From positions 19,273-83,272 of the forward strand of contig JAEUHK010000066.1 of NCBI GenBank assembly GCA_016795465.1: DNA of 64,000 nt, read 5' to 3'. The position numbers and the translations under genes were made by a program. The notes under the pieces are model-generated. The model did not search any database. It was not told where the DNA came from and was given only the letters and a program-made list of their open reading frames with translations. Positions 9,645 to 22,400 of the stretch are shown piece after piece. This stretch comes from Verrucomicrobiaceae bacterium (GTDB lineage: Bacteria > Verrucomicrobiota > Verrucomicrobiia > Verrucomicrobiales > Verrucomicrobiaceae). The stretch's first letter is position 1. Each line of letters starts with the position of its first letter.

Positions 9645-10501
9645 ACCGCCGCGCCTTCCTTCAAAACAGCACCCTCTGCCTCGCCGGCTTCAGCGGCCTT
9701 CAAGCCGCCGATTCGGAGGCCAAAGCGCTCGTCAAGGTCGGTTTGATGACCGATCTGCACTACGCGGACAAACCGCCGACCAAGACCCGCTTTTACCGCG
9801 AAGCCCTCGCCAAGCTCGATGAGGCCATCGAGGTCATGAACCGCGAAAAACCGGCTTTGGTCGTCGAACTCGGCGATTTCATCGATCAGGCTGATTCGGT
9901 CGAAAAGGAGATCGAGTGGCTTCAAACGATGGAATCGCACTTCGCGAAGCTTTCGATGCCCCGCCACTACGTGCTCGGCAATCACTGCGTCGGCACGCTC
10001 ACCAAGCAGGAGTTCGCCGCGAACACGAAGGCCTGCGGCGGTCACGAGGTCTTCGAGGCCGGTGGCGTGACCTTCCTCATCCTCGATGCCTGCTTCCGCA
10101 GCGACGGCACGCCTTATGCCCGCAAGAACTTCGATTGGAAGGATGCGAACATTCCCGCCAGCCAGCTTTCCTGGCTCGAAAGCGAACTCAACAAGGCCAG
10201 CGGCCCCGTCATCGTCTTCGCCCATCAGCGTCTCGATGCCGACAAAGCCCACGCCGTGCAAAACGCCGCCGCCGTTCGTTCGCTCCTCGAAAAGTCCGGC
10301 AAGGTGCTCGCCGTCTTCCAAGGACACTCGCACAAGAACGACTACCAGCAGATCGCCGGCATCCATTACACCACCCTCGTCGCCATGGTCGAAGGCAGCG
10401 GCATCGAAAACAATGGCTACACGATGCTCGATGTGCTCGCGGATGGCTCGCTGCGTTTGAATGGCTTCCGCAAACAGGTCAACCGCACCTTAGGCCGGTA
10501 G
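9638..10501 (+). CDS. Tat-exported calcineurin-like metallophosphoesterase
   Basis: A 287-residue protein with a twin-arginine-type leader ([20 protein letters not shown], cleavage probably near AADS). The two-metal phosphoesterase motifs appear in order: D39-x-H41 (MTDLHY), GD80 (VELGDFID), GNH (N115, H116), AHQR near 191 and GHSHKND near 228. The protein probably hydrolyses phosphomono- or diesters outside the cytoplasm; the substrate is unknown. The ATG lies inside the right arm of a 25-bp inverted repeat. No later Met gives an intact leader, so this start is kept. About 300 bases of repeat-rich sequence follow. Confidence 0.85.
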   Translation: MLHRRAFLQNSTLCLAGFSGLQAADSEAKALVKVGLMTDLHYADKPPTKTRFYREALAKLDEAIEVMNREKPALVVELGDFIDQADSVEKEIEWLQTMESHFAKLSMPRHYVLGNHCVGTLTKQEFAANTKACGGHEVFEAGGVTFLILDACFRSDGTPYARKNFDWKDANIPASQLSWLESELNKASGPVIVFAHQRLDADKAHAVQNAAAVRSLLEKSGKVLAVFQGHSHKNDYQQIAGIHYTTLVAMVEGSGIENNGYTMLDVLADGSLRLNGFRKQVNRTLGR

Positions 10502-10801
10502 CATCGCCGTGACCCAAGTTGCCCAGCACAGAGCAACACTCCATTTCTCCATCGCCGTTCAGGGGGCAGTCCGCGCCTTGGAGTTTGGTAGTCCCGCCTT
10601 CAGGCGGTCAGGAAAGGGCGGGCGGCATGGAATTGCCGCCGTGGCCAGCCAAGGAGCCGGACTTGCCAAGTCCGGGCCTGGGTGGCTCGTCGGCACTTGG
10701 CAAGTGCCGCTCCTTGAGGCCGCCTTTTCCTTCACGAAGCGGACGAGAGCGTCCGCGCTCCTTTCGTGCTCTCCCCGTCTCAAAAACTCCAAGTCTGGAA
10801 T
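10502..10801. repeat. Non-coding stretch with REP-like palindromes
   Basis: No credible gene is present. The stretch holds a chain of short hairpins: CCGCCTTCAGGCGG (within 10588-10609), a GGCGGC/GCCGCC stem near 10620, CCGGACTTGCCAAGTCCGG (10657-10675) and GGCACTTGGCAAGTGCC (10692-10708). The same palindromes in the same order recur at 11410-11532, and some recur inverted at 23.8 kb. They look like a family of REP-type elements. Confidence 0.7.
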
Positions 10802-11546
<745 letters not shown>

Positions 11547-12281
11547 TCACGGCGCTCTCTCCGTCGCCTCATCGCTCCAGGCACCGGGACCGGCGCTGCC
11601 GATGGCACGCACGCGGAAGGCATAGACCAGTCCGGGCGTCAGGCCGGTCGCGGAGATGCGGACGGTCGTGCTCGTCTTCAGCGAGCTCCAAGGCGGATTG
11701 CCATCGTGCAGGCGGCACTCCCACTCGTAGCTGCTGGCACCCTTCACCGCGTTGCAGCGCAGGTCGATCTGGCCCTCCATGTCCGAGGAGGTGGCCCGCA
11801 GGTCACCCGGGGCCGGCAGGGTGCCCACGGGTTCCGGCGCGGTGCGCAGCGGGAAGCCCGTGCTCGCCAGCGCCACGAGATCGTTTGGCGTCACCGCCTC
11901 GCAGTTGTTCGCTCGCGCGGTGCATACCGTGTCCCACGCCTCCTCCTTGGCCTTGCGGTCCTGCACCTTCTGCTTCCAGACCGTCTCGGCCACGTCCGCC
12001 GCGGCATCCGCCGCCACCAGATCATCCTGGGCGGCCTGGAATTGCGCATCCGTCGGCACGCGGGTGGGCTGCGGATAGGCCGCGTTCCCGGTCATGCTGG
12101 TGATGTGATTGGCACCGAGGGCGATCTTTTCGGCCACGGTCTTCTGTTTCAGTTCGAGTTTGAATCGGGTCATGGTTCGGTTCCTCACGAGTGTCACGGC
12201 AGGCACCGGCCCGGCGGAGTCGTAGCGGAGAGCAGGCGATGAATCATAGCGCTGACCAGGGCTGTCGAATCGCAGGGGCAT
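11547..12281 (-). CDS. Fibronectin type III domain protein
   Basis: A 244-residue protein. The C-terminal ~95 residues form a fibronectin-III-like domain (LPAPGDLRATSSDMEGQIDL, SSYEWECRLHDG, VRISATGLTPGLVYAFRVRA, GPGAWSDEATERAP). The N-terminal half is mainly helical, with an Ala/Asp-rich segment (VAADAAADVAETVWKQKVQD) that could be a coiled coil. No signal peptide is visible. A shorter start, MTRFKLELKQKT at 12173, is plausible; the longer form adds a segment with repeated R[FY]DS motifs. A structural or adhesion role is suggested by the domain and by the collagen-like neighbour downstream, but the true partner is unknown. Confidence 0.65.
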   Translation of the reverse strand: MPLRFDSPGQRYDSSPALRYDSAGPVPAVTLVRNRTMTRFKLELKQKTVAEKIALGANHITSMTGNAAYPQPTRVPTDAQFQAAQDDLVAADAAADVAETVWKQKVQDRKAKEEAWDTVCTARANNCEAVTPNDLVALASTGFPLRTAPEPVGTLPAPGDLRATSSDMEGQIDLRCNAVKGASSYEWECRLHDGNPPWSSLKTSTTVRISATGLTPGLVYAFRVRAIGSAGPGAWSDEATERAP

Positions 12282-12288
12282 GGCGGTG

Positions 12289-12645
12289 TCATCTTTCGCC
12301 GCCCATGGTTGCCTCGATCTCGCCGAGTACCTCCGCTAGAGAGTTGGCCTGCCGCACTTTCTCCGCCAGGCCGTTGCGCCGCCACTTCTCCTTCACGCGC
12401 ATGATCTGCCCGTCGAGCTCCGGTTCGCACAGGTCCAGCCCATGGAGAAGGCGGAAGCGTGTCGCGTCATTCATGCCCGTGCGGGCGTGCTCCGCATGCT
12501 GCACGCTCCCTCGTGCCAGGCCCGCCCGGTCCGCCAGCTCGTCCTGGGAGAGGCCCGCCTCCCGCCGGCGCAGGATCAGGCAGTAGGAACGCACATACAG
12601 ATGCAGCTTCACCTCGGCATCCAGTTCATCACGGGACAGCTTCAT
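12289..12645 (-). CDS. XRE-family helix-turn-helix regulator
   Basis: A 118-residue DNA-binding protein. A helix-turn-helix of the Cro/CI type occupies residues ~25-65: RRREAGLSQDELADRAGL then RGSVQHAEHARTGMNDATR. The C-terminal part is charged and helical and may be a dimerisation region. It lies seven bases upstream of the fibronectin-III gene on the same strand, so it may control that gene and the collagen-like gene. The downstream 830-base non-coding region with tandem repeats separates it from the RHS toxin gene; the perfect palindrome at 13324-13337 would be one candidate binding site, but nothing directly links them. Confidence 0.75.
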   Translation of the reverse strand: MKLSRDELDAEVKLHLYVRSYCLILRRREAGLSQDELADRAGLARGSVQHAEHARTGMNDATRFRLLHGLDLCEPELDGQIMRVKEKWRRNGLAEKVRQANSLAEVLGEIEATMGGER

Positions 12646-12754
12646 GGCAGGCAGGGGTTGGTTAAGGCTCTACACGATTGAGTGCGTACATTCTTAGGCC
12701 GAGCCCTCCACCACCCCCAAAAAACCGCCGCACTCACACCAGCACTAGCCGCCT

Positions 12755-13094
12755 CCTAGCCGGGTATGCCCGCACACCCATCCCGGTGTGACCGCATACC
12801 CAGCCAGGTATGCTCACACACCCATCCCGGTGTGCCCACACACCCATCCCGGTGTGACCGCATACCCATCCCGGTGTGACCGCATACCCATCCCGGTATG
12901 CCCATGAACCCATCCCGGTGTGCCCACATACCCATCCCGGTGTGACCGCATACCCAGCCCGGTGTGACTGCATACCCAGCCCGGTGTGACTGCATACCCA
13001 GCCCGGTGTGCCCACATACCCATCCCGGTGAGACCCCACACCCATCCCGGTGTGCCCACACACCCATCCCGGTATGCCCACACACCCATCTCGG
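12755..13094. repeat. 22-bp tandem repeat array, about 15 copies
   Basis: Fifteen consecutive units with an exact 22-base period, core ACCCATCCCGGTGTGCCCAC, varying at a few positions (TG/TA, CA/GA, CCC/ACC). There are no spacers, so it is not a CRISPR. Because 22 is not a multiple of 3, long open frames with a 22-residue period arise on the minus strand, but they have no leader, conserved domain or plausible start. Each unit can form a small GGTGTG/CACACC stem with its neighbour. Confidence 0.9.
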
Positions 13095-13151
13095 ATTTGC
13101 CAAATCCGACCTCGGATTTCGGAAATCCGACCTCGGAAATGCCAAATCCGA
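13089..13151. repeat. Three 21-bp palindromic units after the 22-bp array
   Basis: Three consecutive 21-base units, each beginning CTCGGA and ending AATCCGAC. The first contains CGGATTTGCCAAATCCG, a perfect stem with a single central base; the second contains CGGATTTCGGAAATCCG, also symmetrical. They abut the 22-bp array and have the same architecture as the CCGGACTTGCCAAGTCCGG elements at 10.6 and 11.5 kb. Confidence 0.8.
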
Positions 13152-13323
13152 CCCCCAAACCCCGAAAAACGGCCCAAAACCGTCGAAAAGCCTCCCTCCA
13201 ACCGCTGGCCCGTCTGCCTCCGCCGCGCCGTTCTTCAATCTGCTTCACCGGCGCTGCCTGCTTCTCTCCCATGCCTTGCAGAGGAAGGCGAGTGGTTCGC
13301 AGGCATGACCTCATGGGGAAATT

Positions 13324-13337
13324 TAGCACTAGTGCTA
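13324..13337. promoter_or_regulatory. Perfect 14-bp palindrome upstream of the RHS gene
   Basis: TAGCACTAGTGCTA is perfectly self-complementary. It lies in an AT-rich stretch 142 bases before the RHS start codon, where the rest of the region is GC-rich. It has the form of a dimeric repressor operator. The nearby XRE regulator is a candidate ligand by position only. Confidence 0.4.
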
Positions 13338-13412
13338 CCAAACCGCTCACGATCACCGGGACTAAACATTTATTTATTTTGTCCAGTCGGTAGATTTACC
13401 TCGGGAAGACAC

Positions 13413-13442
13413 TTGCCGCCCCCCACTTGTCTCAGGTTATAC
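13413..13442 (+). promoter_or_regulatory. Candidate promoter of the RHS gene
   Basis: TTGCCG and TTATAC are separated by 18 bases, ending 37 bases before the ATG at 13480. It is a moderate sigma-70 match in an otherwise GC-rich sequence. No clear Shine-Dalgarno sequence precedes the ATG. Confidence 0.3.
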
Positions 13443-13479
13443 CAACGCGGAAATTCAAATAAATCACGCGTTCAGATTC

Positions 13480-16400
13480 ATGAGCACCTTCCGCCGCTTC
13501 ACCCGCCGTGCCTGGCTCCTTCATGGTTACCTCCTTGCCAGCATGATCCTCTGGCCCGTGCCCGCGGCACGCTCTTACTGGACCTGGGATGCCGGCACGG
13601 GGACCAAAGTGGAGGTCACCGATCCGGCCGTGGGCGATTCGTGGTGGGGGGAGGACAGCGACGGCGATGGCCTGACGAATGCCGAGGAGGCGGCCTTCGG
13701 CTCGGATCCCTACTGCCGGGATAGCGATTACGACGGCCTTACGGACAGCGATGAGCGGGATGTGACTCCCGCCATGCTCGGTTACTCGGGCACCACCGAT
13801 CCTTGGAATTGGGACAGCGATGCGGATGGCTATTCCGACCATGACGAATACTGGGCTTGGCAGTCCGGGCTCGCGTTGAATGTCAGCTACTACAGCCAAA
13901 CAACGCCCAGCCCCCTGCCGCCGGACTATTACCGTGACCTCGACGGAGACGGCACTTACAATCTCTGGGACTATGCTCCGACGGATAGCGGTGTGACTTC
14001 CCCACCCGTTGCCCCCGGCGGTGGCACCGGCACGTCTCCTGACCCATCCACCACAGACAGCGATTGGGACGGCCATGTGGATGCCTCTGACAGCCATCCC
14101 TATACCAACTGGCTCTGGGAGGACTGGAACAACAACGGCACCAATGACAGCCAGGAGCCACCTCCCACCACCGATAGCGACTGGGATGGCCATTACGACC
14201 CCTATGACAGCCATCCCTATGATTCGATACTCTGGGAAGACTGGAACTACAGCGGCATCAACGACAGCCAGGAGTCACCACCCGATCCGACCTCCCCTCC
14301 CGATCCGACTTCCCCTCCCGACCCCTATTATACGAACAGCGATGGTGATGGCGTCAATGACGCCTACGACAGCGATCCCGGCAACGCCTCCCTCTGGGAT
14401 GACTGGAACCGCAACGGCATCAACGACTCCTCCGAGCCGCCGGATTCGGACGGCGATGGCGTCATTGATGACGATGAGAATACCGCAGGCACCAATCCAT
14501 GGTTCCATGACAGCGATGGCGACGGCCTCTCCGACAGCGAGGAGCGCACCGCCCAGACGAATCCTCTCCTTGTGGACACAGATGGTGACGGCCTGACCGA
14601 CCATGAGGAAATCTTCATCTTCCAGACCAACCCGCTTCTCTCCCGCTCCCTTCCCGGTCAGCAGCAGACGGACTATCATCGGGTAAACCTCAGCGATACC
14701 GATTCTGATGGCATCCCCGATCTCGTCGAGTCCTGGTATGGGCGTGACCCGGCCAGTGATGCGGATGCAGGTTCTGATCTCGACCTGGACGGCCACACCG
14801 ATCTGGAGGCCTTCCTTGCCGGCTGGTCCTTCACCGTTTCCTTCACCTCCTACGATCAGGACCGGGATGGCATCACCGATGCCCGGGAATCCTACTGGGG
14901 TTTCAATCCCTATGATGCGAATGATGCCACGCAGGACGCCGATCATGACGGCCTCCTCAACATCGAGGAAATCCGCCTCGGCCTCGATCCCCTCTCCGCC
15001 AGCACGCATGGCACGCCGGACCTCGAATATGTCAACACCACCTGGAACCTCGGCTGGCAGCCCTGTTTGAGCCCTGGCTCCCCAGCCACCGGCTTGGACA
15101 ATGATACCGATGGGGATGGCATGAGCGACGCCTGGGAGCACCGCCACCGGTTGAATCTGCGTGATCCCTCCGATGCCATCCGTGACCCGGACCGCGATGG
15201 CCTGAGCAACCTGACCGAATACCGCTTCCAGTCCCATCCGCGCATTCCCAAAACCCAGGACAACATTCACGACCGCACCCGCCTCTACGCCACCGGGAAA
15301 CCCCTCAACGCCAGCACCGCTGGCGGCCTCATGAACCGCTACCGCGCCAAGATGGCGGCGGATTTGGCCGGTGAAAACACATTGAGGGAGTACGGTCTTA
15401 TCGACGTCAAAGCGCCTCGACCACAAGCGCCTCAGGAGCCTGGACCCCCCGTCGCAGGCGTTACGTTCACTGTCACGGTGACGAAGACCACGATTACCAA
15501 CGGCCAGCCTGGGAGTCCTGACACGCGCACTGAAAGCGTGCCCTACACACTCACATCTCCCACCTCGGGCGGTGAGCCCTACATGTGCCCTGACGGCTGT
15601 GGACAAGAAGCGGGTGACTGCGGGAAAGTTGATTGTCCAGACTGTGTAGGCGGCTACAAGAGCTGCGGCACCTGTGGTGGAGATGGCAAGATGCCGTGCA
15701 AGGGGCCGCATTACAGCAATTGCACCGGTCATGTCATTGTTTGTCCGGGAGGACATCAAAAGGATTGTCAAAGAGATCATGGAACGGTGGTTTGCACCGT
15801 ACACACGGCCTTCGGATGTGATGACCCTCACATAACCTGCACGGAGGATCATGAACATAATTCCGAATGCCCCCGGCTTAATCATGAACAAGCGGAATGT
15901 GGAGATGGGCAGACAACGCACGATGAAGAATGCCGTCATGGACAAAGCAAAACCTGCGGTGAGTCCGATTGTAACGGAAAAGAGGATGTGTTGTGTGCTG
16001 ACTTTCCCGGCTGTAAAAATGGCGACATGGAGCAGTGTTCGATCCCTGAGACCTGCCCGCAGCGTCCGAATCGGCAGTGCGACAGCACTTGCCCCCCTGT
16101 GGACTGTGATAATTCGGCGTGCAATAACGGGAAGGTGTTGTGTGGCGCGGAGGACTGTGACGGGGGCTATTTACCGGGGTGCATTTGCGGGAATTCCGAG
16201 TGTGGTTGCGAGGGAGGCCCCAATTGCCCGGCTGGAAGTGAGCCGCTGAGCGATGTTCAGGAAAGCGGGGATGTGTCGGCGGTATTTGAAAACGCAAACG
16301 ATGCGAGACAGTTCACTGTCTTCGCAAACGGTGAGGAGAAGGGGACTTTGAGCAATGGAGGTCAGCCTGTCTATGCAGGACTCGCCCAGAACGGGGATGA

Positions 16401-19400
16401 AATCCGCATCTCGGTGTATGAGAAAAAAGAACCGCCGGACGATGATGGTCCAGGGTATCCGCCTGCCAGTATCAGCACCTCCGACGGAGCTGGGTCGCGA
16501 TATCGAAAGATTGGCCTTAACGGCCTACCCCTTTCTGATTCCAAACCGCAGGCGCAAGATGAATCAGGCGAAAGTGGTGAGGAAACGTTTGTGGATGCTT
16601 ATACGAGGCAGTTCAAGCACTCGGTCTCGGATGTCTATGCCAGGGCTGAGGGCTCCGAATTGCCCCTCATGGTCAGGAGGGATGCGTCGGGAGATATTTC
16701 CTCGCATCAGTACGGCCTCCAGACGCACGAAAAGCCATTTCTGCCTTTTGGCCCAGGCTGGACGAGCAACATCTGCGCTTATGTCAGGAATGAGGAGACC
16801 AGCACCTACGACCCTGAACTGCACGTCACCACCCAACGCTCCCAACTGACAGCGATTGATGAGCAGGGCGGGGCGCATGGATTTATCCCGGCGGGTGCGG
16901 TGCCGGCCTCCGGAGCAGCTGCACTCGGCAATATCGGGCAGGGGCTGGGGAATGGGAATGGTCTGCTTTGGGTGCCTGATGGAACGTCTCGCAGCGACGC
17001 GAAATCCGCCAAGAATCGGTTTTTCATCTTGGGGGGCAACAGTAACCCGGTGATGGTTCTGAGCAAAAAGTTCGGAACCACCTGTTACTATGAGCAGGCG
17101 GGCATTGTTCAGATCACCTCGGCTGACAGGGTCAATGGCAGTCATTCCACCACCACCACCAGCTATGGAAGGCTTGTTCAGGTCGTTGACCGCCATGGAA
17201 ACCGTCTGCGCTATGATTACGAGGGGCCAGGAACCCTGATTCCCAAGTCCATCTCCGATCCTGACAGGCCGGGTTTCTCCATCCAAATCCGCCAGACAAA
17301 CGGTCTCGTGACGAGTGTGCGTGGAGTTGATGGCCACACGATCACCTATGCCTACCCAGATCTTCCATTGCAGGAGACCTTAGGATCGGTGCATCGAGGC
17401 GGCACTGCGGTTCACTATGGTTATGCGACCTCTTACGAGCCAGCGGTTCCTCCACAGACCGATCCGCCCCCCAGTGAACCCGATGAGAACAGGTATACCG
17501 GGTATTTTCACACCAACCTGACCTCTATCACGGATGAATCCGGACACACTTACTTACTGGAGTGGACATGCGATCACTCCACAAAGCACATTTCCTATTC
17601 CGACGCGCCTTCTGTCACTACTAGCTACCAGCGGGGGCTGCCCATGTTGCTTGAGCGGATTACGCACCCTGATGGCGGTGTGGTCAACATTTCCGGATCC
17701 AAGCAAATCACGACGACGAGCATGGCGGGCGGCGGCGTCGCTGCGGACTTTGGTTTTGTGGTTACCACGATCAAGGCCGTCGATGACTCATCCACGACTT
17801 ATGCATTTGCAAATCCCAGCGTGTTTTCCCACTCTTATCAGTATGATGGCCTGCAACGTCTGGTTGCGGCTTCTTTTGTGGGGACTTTTGCCAATCTTGA
17901 CGTTGCGCGCGGCAAAGGTGGGCAATCGTTGGGTTCCGAGTCCTACGTCTTCAACCCCGCTGCTTCCTTCGCGCTATCCTCAGCCAAAGACCTCAGTCAA
18001 AACATCACCAGCTTCACCTACGGCACGGATGGCTACGACGACCCGCTCACCGAGACGAGCTATCTAGGAACCGGCGGCACGAACGGCACGCCAGTCACCA
18101 AACACTACACCTACGATGAGGCCACCCGCATCATGACCAGCATGACGGACCCCATGGGCGTGCGCACGGAGTACACTATCGACAACTCCCGCACCATCAC
18201 CCGGGACGCCGTGACCATTCCCATCTGCGGCCTCAAAACCGCCGAAAAGGTCTTCGACGCGCAAAACAACCTCCTCCGTGAGACACGCTACAGTTACGAT
18301 CATCCCACCTTTGCCGGGCTGGTGACGAAGCAGTGGACGATCTCCCCGAACGAGGAGGCCATGCCCTCCAGCGTCACCATCACCACTTTGGGTGATCCCG
18401 GCACCGCGGGCTTCTCTGATGGCTGGTATGAGGACACCGCCCGCACTTGGATCTTGGAGGATCAGGACAGCACCACGCCCGCCTACCGCTGCGGCTGGTG
18501 GCGGGAGGTCACCACCACCACCGGGCCGGCTACCCCGGGAGGGGAGCTGGATGCCAGCTCTTCGCCCTCCGCCCTTAGCTGTTCGCTCACCATCGCTGAC
18601 CTAGGGGGTAAAAAACGGCAGGTCATCGATGCCCGTGGCCTTGACACCACCTTCGATTACGACGCCAGCGGCCGACTCACCCGCGTGGAGCATGCTGATG
18701 AGAACTTCAAGACCCTGGATTACGACGCCCACGGCAATCTCACCGCCGAGACGGATGAGAATGGCGTCACCACCTTCCATCGTTATGACTCGCTGAACCG
18801 CCGCATCAAGAGCGCTGTCGATCTCAATGGCAATGGACTGCCCGATTGGGATTCTGCGGTTTCTGGTCCCGGTGACCACAGCTACACGATGGCAGGCAGC
18901 ACGCCTGGCACCGCCACCAGCCCGCCGTCCTACGATGGGGACTTGGTGACCACCACCGTTTACAACAACATCAGCCAGGTCATCGCGCAGCGGGATGCCC
19001 GTGGTGCCGTGGTTGAAAACGACTACGACGCCGCCGGCCGCCTGATCCGCACCACTAAGAATGGCCTGGAGACCACCTTCACCTACGACGGCCTCAACAA
19101 TGGCGGCTCCGTCTTTGACACCTCCGCCATCAAGCCGAACCGCACCGTCGATCCACGGGGTGTCGTCACCACCGTCGTGTATGACAGCCTCTACCGCCCT
19201 GTCTCCAGCACCGTGAGCGATCCCGGCCTTGAAGGCGGCCCCATGTTCACCGCCGTCACCCTCACCGATTACGACCTCAATGGCAAACCCACCCATGTCA
19301 CCGATCCGCTCGGGCGTGTGACGATCAATGAATACGACGCCCTCGGCAACCTCATCAAGGTCACCGAGCCCGATCTCACCACCGACACGTCTGACAACCC

Positions 19401-22400
19401 CACCGTCCAGAGCTTCTACACCCACCACGGCAAGCCTTGGAAGGTCATCGACCAGATGGGGAATGTGACGACGACCCGCTACGACGCCCTCGGCCGCCCC
19501 GTCGAGGTCAAAGGTCCGCCTCTCACCGTCTCCTCTTCTCCGAGTCTCCAAGTCTCCGCCGTCACCACCACGGAATACGACGCCGCCGGCAACGTCATCG
19601 CTGTCACCGATCCGCTCGGTCGCGTCACCGAGACGCTTTACGACGAGCGGAACCGCCCCACCCATGTGTATGCGCCCACCATGTGGGATGCCGTCAGCGG
19701 GCAGTTCGTGCGGCCCTACGCCGTCACCACCTACGACGCCCTCGGCCAGCCCCTCAGCGTCACCGATCACACCGGCGCCACCACCACGAACCACTACGAC
19801 CCCGCCGGAAGAAAATGGAAGGTCGAGGCCCCGGCGGTGGCTGTTTCAAGTTCCACGTCTCAAGTTTCAAGTTCTGTCCGGCCAACCACCTTGACGAGCT
19901 TTGACCCCGGCGGCCTGCCCTTGACGGTCACAAACCCTCTGAATCAGACCATCACGAACACCTACGACATCCACGGTCGCCTCACCAGCACCCTCGATGC
20001 CGAGGGCATCCTCAACGAGTTCGACTACGACGCCGCAGGCAACCGCACCCTCGTTAAGGACGGCCTCAACCAGCAGACCACCTTCGCCTACGACGGCCTC
20101 AACCGCCTCATCCGGCAGACCTTCGCCAATGGCGACACCTGGACGCACACCTACAACGCCGTCCAAAAAGAAAGCCAGCTCTCCCCCCGCGGCATCCTCA
20201 CCTCCTACACCTACGACGCCCGCGACCGCCTGCTTACCGTCAGCGCCACTCCGGCTCCCGTTTCTGGCTCTTCGCCCTCCGCCCTTAGCCCTCTGCTCCA
20301 GCGCTCCTACACCTACGACAACGCCGGCAAGCTCCTCACCGTCACTGAAAGTGGAACAGGTTTGCAACCTGTTCTCCCCGGCTCCGCCAACGTCTCCTAC
20401 ACCTACGACGCCATGGGCCGCGTCACCGCCGAATCCTCCAACAACCAGACGCATCAATACGAATACGACCTCGCCGGGAGCCGCGTCAAAGCCACCTACA
20501 GCACCGGGCGCGTTGTCGAGACCAGCTACGACGGCCTGAACCGCCCCGAGGCCATCGTGGATGGGGATCGCCTCACCCGTTACGGCTACGACAAGGCGGG
20601 CCGCGCCGTCATCCTCGTCGCCGCGAACGGACAGACCTCCAGCAACACCTACGACGCCCTCGGCAGGCTCACCGACCGCGTGCTTTACAAGACGCCCGCC
20701 ATGGACCCCGCGCAGCGTTTGGCGCAGTTCAAATGGGAGCACGACCTGCTCGGCAATGTGACCAAGCAGGAGGAAATCTGGCCTGGGGAGCCGGGTCGTG
20801 CCGGAGGCGTGCGCAGCACCACGATGGGCTACGACGACAACAATCGTCTCACCTCCGAGACGATCAGCCATCCCACCGAAGGCACGCAAAGCACCACCTA
20901 CACCTACGACGACGCCAACAACCGCCGCACCAAGACCATCACCGGCGGCGCGGAGCCGGGGCACTGGGACTACACCTACAACGCAGCGAACCAGCTCGTG
21001 AGCTGGACCAAACGCAGCGCCCCGGCGGCACCCGTCACCAGCATCCTAAGGAGCGCGACGCTCACCTACGACGATGCGGGGAACCGCACGTCCCAGACCA
21101 TCCAAGAACAAGGAACCCCGAACCAAGAACCAAGAACAACAGCCTACACCTGGGACGCCCAGGACCGCCTCGCCAGCGTGACCCTGCCCGATGGCAGCGT
21201 GCATCGCTACGCCTACGACTACCGCACGCGTCGCGTGGGCACCGTGGAGCAGACACTCCTGTCTGCTGCTGAAAAACGCACCTCCATCACCTTCAGCGGC
21301 GGCTTAAGCGTCGCCGAGTGGGAAATCCAAAGTAGTTCGAGCTTTAGCTCGATCAGTGGCTCCCCCACCGTCGAATACACCCGCGGCCCCGACATGGGCG
21401 GCGGCGTCGGCGGCCTGCTCTACACCTCGCGAAGCGAATCTGCCTCCGCCTCCGTCTCCTCCTCCCGCACCCTGCGCTACAACCTCTCCAACGGCCGTGG
21501 CGACATCGTCGCCCAATCCGACTCCTACGCCTCCCTCACCTGGACCGCCAGCTACGAAGCCTACGGCAAGCGCACCAAAGAAACCGGCGAAAACAAGGAC
21601 AAGCAGCGCGGCAACTCGAAGGACGAAGACCCGACGGGCCTGCTGAACGAGGGGTTCCGGTATCGTGACATCGAAACCGGCGTGTGGCTCAGCCGCGACC
21701 CGGCGGGCTTTGTGGATGGCCCGAATCTGTATGCCTATGTGAAGCAGAATCCGTGGAGCGCTTTTGATCCGCTGGGTTTGGCTGACAAGAAGAACAATGA
21801 AACGAAACCCAAGACTAAAGAAATCGGACACGTTTACGTCGAGGTTAATCACAAGACCAAAGAGTACTATGTCGGTGAAACAGAGCGAACGCCAACTGAA
21901 CGAATGAATGAATCGAAACATCAGGCTAGCAAACTGAGAGACAAAGAAGGAACGATCGCCTATTCGCGAACAATCGTCGCCGATGATAATCCGACTCAAG
22001 CTAGTGCAAAAGCTCAGCGAATGGTGGTTGAACGTGAAATACAAGACATCATGGCAAAAGAGCATCCGGACTATAAATCTGTCGGGACACAACGTCTGAG
22101 TGACGAAAAGTACAACATGGCGAAACAGACTACTAACCCTCGCCTAAAGGCTGGAGAATCCCCCATTGAATATGAATCAAAGAGAAACTGGTTCGGCGGC
22201 AGATCAATGGTGTCGACAGGACCAGCCAGCGGAAAGGTGCCTCTCTCGTTAAAAGTGGGAGGTGTAGCCGCCCTTGTTGGCATCGCTTTCATGTTCTCCG
22301 ACGGAGATGCTGCTGCCAACGATATGGCTGACGCTGTTGGGACTTGGAGGGCTGCGGTTTCTGAGGGTAACTATTGGGTAGCTCGAGAATGCGAGATAAC

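Noticed and set aside
12755..13094. Array considered as CRISPR
   Set aside because: Units are contiguous with no unique spacers, and no cas genes are present.
12734..13356. Long minus-strand open frames with GWVCGHTGMG-type repeats
   Set aside because: They are translations of the 22-bp tandem array, present in all three frames because 22 is not divisible by three. No leader, start signal or domain supports coding.
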